Assembly (NCBI GenBank): GCA_964370375.1
Contig: CAYJIX010000079.1
Span: 1 to 8,130, forward strand
Length of the DNA stretch: 8,130 nt
Direction: 5' to 3'
Source: CAYJIX01 sp964370375
Lineage (GTDB): Bacteria > Desulfobacterota > Desulfovibrionia > Desulfovibrionales > Desulfovibrionaceae
This document shows positions 7,312 to 8,130 of this stretch, one piece after another (position 1 is the first letter of the stretch; each line of letters opens with the position of its first letter). The position numbers were made by a program, and so were the translations under genes. Under the pieces are notes generated by a model. The model was not told the origin of the DNA, ran no database searches, and saw only the letters and a list, made by a program, of their open reading frames with translations.

Positions 7312-7399
7312 TGTCTGCACAGAAGTTTTTTTTGCGCATCTTAGCGTTAGATTGTATGATCTTGCTTTGACAGTACCTTAAAAACATCTTGTGCAGACA
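7312..7399. repeat. 10-bp inverted repeat bracketing the lspA promoter region
   Basis: TGTCTGCACA (7312-7321) and TGTGCAGACA (7390-7399) are perfect reverse complements, 68 bases apart, between ileS and lspA. The putative lspA promoter lies between the arms. They could be paired protein-binding sites, or the feet of a long RNA hairpin in transcripts running from ileS. Chance is possible at this length. Confidence 0.5.
7332..7360 (+). promoter_or_regulatory. probable lspA promoter
   Basis: TATGAT (7355-7360) matches five of six bases of the -10 consensus, and TTGCGC (7332-7337) lies exactly 17 bases upstream with the key TTG. Transcription would begin near 7367, leaving a leader of about 78 bases before lspA. 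lspA may still also be read from ileS, as no convincing terminator lies between the two genes. Confidence 0.45.
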
Positions 7400-7404
7400 C
7401 AGCC

Positions 7405-7417
7405 TAACAGCCTGTTA
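7405..7417. promoter_or_regulatory. palindrome in the lspA leader, possible operator
   Basis: TAACAG-C-CTGTTA is a perfect 6+1+6 palindrome, about 40 bases after the predicted transcription start and 14 bases before the lspA ribosome-binding site. Its symmetry fits a dimeric repressor site; a regulator cannot be named. A short RNA hairpin with an AGCCT loop is the alternative. Confidence 0.3.
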
Positions 7418-7430
7418 AAAGCCTGTGTCA

Positions 7431-7436
7431 AAAGGA
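7431..7436 (+). promoter_or_regulatory. ribosome-binding site deciding the lspA start
   Basis: AAAGGA at 7431-7436 lies eight bases before a GTG at 7445. The frame is open further up to a GTG at 7391, but that codon has no such site and would add 18 residues ahead of the first membrane helix. The site therefore favours 7445. Confidence 0.75.
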
Positions 7437-7444
7437 TTTTTTGC

Positions 7445-7930
7445 GTGAACGATAAACGCCTTGCCATCATCCTTAGCCTTGGTGCTGCTGTGACTGCCCT
7501 TGACCAGTTGACAAAGCTTCTGGTCATACGCACCATCCCTGAACATGGGCAAGTGACCGTCATTGAAGGTTTTTTTAATCTTGTCAATGTTCGTAACCGC
7601 GGTGCGGCCTTTGGCTTTTTAAACCGTTCCGACATCGAATGGCAGTTCTGGCTTTTTCTTGTGGCAACCATTATGGCCCTTGGCTTTATCGGTTACATGG
7701 CCCGTTCTGCCAAAGCTTGCGATACGCTTCTTTTTATAGGGCTTGGCGCAATCCTTGGCGGTGCTGTGGGCAACCTTATCGATCGGATCCGCTTTCGCGC
7801 AGTTATTGATTTTTTAGACCTTTATGCAGGCAATTGGCACTGGCCGGCTTTTAACGTGGCAGACGCTGCCATCTGCGTTGGGGCAGGGCTTGTGTTCTTG
7901 CACATGTGGCGCACGCCGGATAAAAGATAA
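7445..7930 (+). CDS. lspA: lipoprotein signal peptidase (signal peptidase II)
   Basis: Inner-membrane aspartyl protease that removes the signal peptide from prolipoproteins after their cysteine has been lipid-modified by Lgt. From the GTG at 7445 the product is 161 residues, the normal length for the family. Four membrane helices are visible, roughly residues 6-24, 65-85, 90-110 and 133-155. Conserved blocks are DQLTK (20-24), NVRNRGAAFG (48-57), GNLIDR with catalytic D113, and FNVADA with catalytic D140. All expected active-site residues are present, so the enzyme should be active and the target of globomycin-type inhibitors. It follows ileS by 139 bases, an association seen in many bacteria, but here the gap is wide and has its own promoter candidate. 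A strong terminator follows directly. Confidence 0.96.
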   Translation: MNDKRLAIILSLGAAVTALDQLTKLLVIRTIPEHGQVTVIEGFFNLVNVRNRGAAFGFLNRSDIEWQFWLFLVATIMALGFIGYMARSAKACDTLLFIGLGAILGGAVGNLIDRIRFRAVIDFLDLYAGNWHWPAFNVADAAICVGAGLVFLHMWRTPDKR

Positions 7931-7936
7931 AACAGT

Positions 7937-7952
7937 AACATATCAATATGTT
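7937..7952. repeat. AT-rich palindrome abutting the lspA terminator
   Basis: AACATAT-CA-ATATGTT is a perfect palindrome with seven-base arms, and its last base touches the first base of the terminator stem. In RNA it can form a six-bp hairpin with a TCAA loop, stacked against the terminator. It may stabilise the 3' end; no other role is apparent. Confidence 0.5.
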
Positions 7953-7999
7953 GCCCCGTGCCTAACTTGGTTATTGTCCGAGTAGGTGCGGGGCTTTTT
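7953..7999 (+). terminator. intrinsic terminator after lspA
   Basis: GCCCCGTGCCT (7953-7963) pairs with AGGTGCGGGGC (7984-7994), with two G-T pairs. After one bulged A (7964) the stem goes on through 7965-7970 with 7978-7983 to a seven-base loop. Five T follow (7995-7999). The stem is long and GC-rich at its base, so termination of the lspA transcript here is very likely. Confidence 0.9.
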
Positions 8000-8031
8000 G
8001 TAGTTGATGAAGTCACAATCAGGAGCGGTGC

Positions 8032-8127
8032 ATGAACAAAAAGGCAGAGGATGTTCTGCTCTCTATAGCGGTGACAAGGGGCTGTGTACGAAGCAAAGCC
8101 CTTCGCGTTACAACGCCTTTTATATAG
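8032..8127 (+). CDS. unrecognised short reading frame at the window edge
   Basis: An ATG at 8032 follows a clean AGGAG (8021-8025) with a six-base spacer, better translation-start context than leuC has. It encodes only 31 residues (starting MNKKAEDVLLSIAV, with an amphipathic-looking first half) before a TAG at 8125-8127. I recognise no family. A second frame starting at a GTG at 8028 stays open through the window end, so the region could be a frameshifted larger gene, a true micro-protein, or the start of a gene in that other frame with a poorly spaced site. It lies just after the lspA terminator, so it would need its own promoter or read-through; I see no good promoter in the 20 bases available. 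Confidence 0.3.
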   Translation: MNKKAEDVLLSIAVTRGCVRSKALRVTTPFI

Positions 8128-8130
8128 AAC

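Noticed and set aside
7312..7333. ileS terminator (eight T at 7326-7333)
   Set aside because: The T-run is good, but the preceding bases form only a tiny, weak stem, so an intrinsic terminator is not supported.
7367..7372. Perfect TTGACA as the lspA -35 element
   Set aside because: At spacings of 16 to 18 bases the -10 positions read TTGTGC, TGTGCA and GTGCAG, none acceptable. The TATGAT promoter just upstream is better.
7391..7444. Longer lspA starting at GTG 7391
   Set aside because: It has no ribosome-binding site, overlaps the inverted repeat and palindrome, and would give an unusual N-terminal extension; GTG 7445 has AAAGGA at proper spacing.

Overview
The window is a housekeeping and biosynthetic segment of a bacterial chromosome, with all recognised genes on the + strand. 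Protein features point to a Gram-negative anaerobe, and the Desulfovibrio group (sulfate-reducing Desulfobacterota) is the best guess. That guess rests on three things: the order pssA-leuA-leuC-leuD, which I recall from that group; short LeuC/LeuD proteins of the 419/169-residue class; and a full lipoprotein-processing gene. No alignment was run, so the taxonomic call is an inference.

Layout. Bases 1-735 hold nearly all of pssA (phosphatidylserine synthase), which lacks only its first few codons. A 78-base gap contains a long GC-rich hairpin with a T-run that sits almost on the leuA ribosome-binding site. Bases 814-4218 are a leucine cluster: leuA, leuC and leuD. A perfect hairpin lies between leuA and leuC, and leuC and leuD are only 12 bases apart. 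A strong terminator closes the cluster; leuB, needed for the next step, is not in the window. A 246-base gap (4219-4464) holds overlapping inverted repeats, that terminator and a probable ileS promoter. Bases 4465-7305 encode isoleucyl-tRNA synthetase. A 139-base gap follows, with a probable promoter bracketed by a 10-bp inverted repeat, and then lspA (signal peptidase II, 7445-7930). After the lspA terminator, the last 100 bases start an unrecognised short reading frame.

How the genes fit together. LeuA condenses 2-oxoisovalerate with acetyl-CoA, and LeuC/LeuD isomerise the product; LeuB and a transaminase must act from elsewhere. PssA makes the precursor of phosphatidylethanolamine, and LspA matures membrane lipoproteins. 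IleS charges tRNA with isoleucine. The ileS-lspA adjacency is common in bacteria.

I found no mobile element, CRISPR array, tRNA or rRNA, and no evidence of a new biological system. The points most worth a second look are regulatory: the hairpin before leuA, the repeats around the lspA promoter, and two unusual features inside IleS (a Thr in the HIGH motif and an in-frame tandem repeat).
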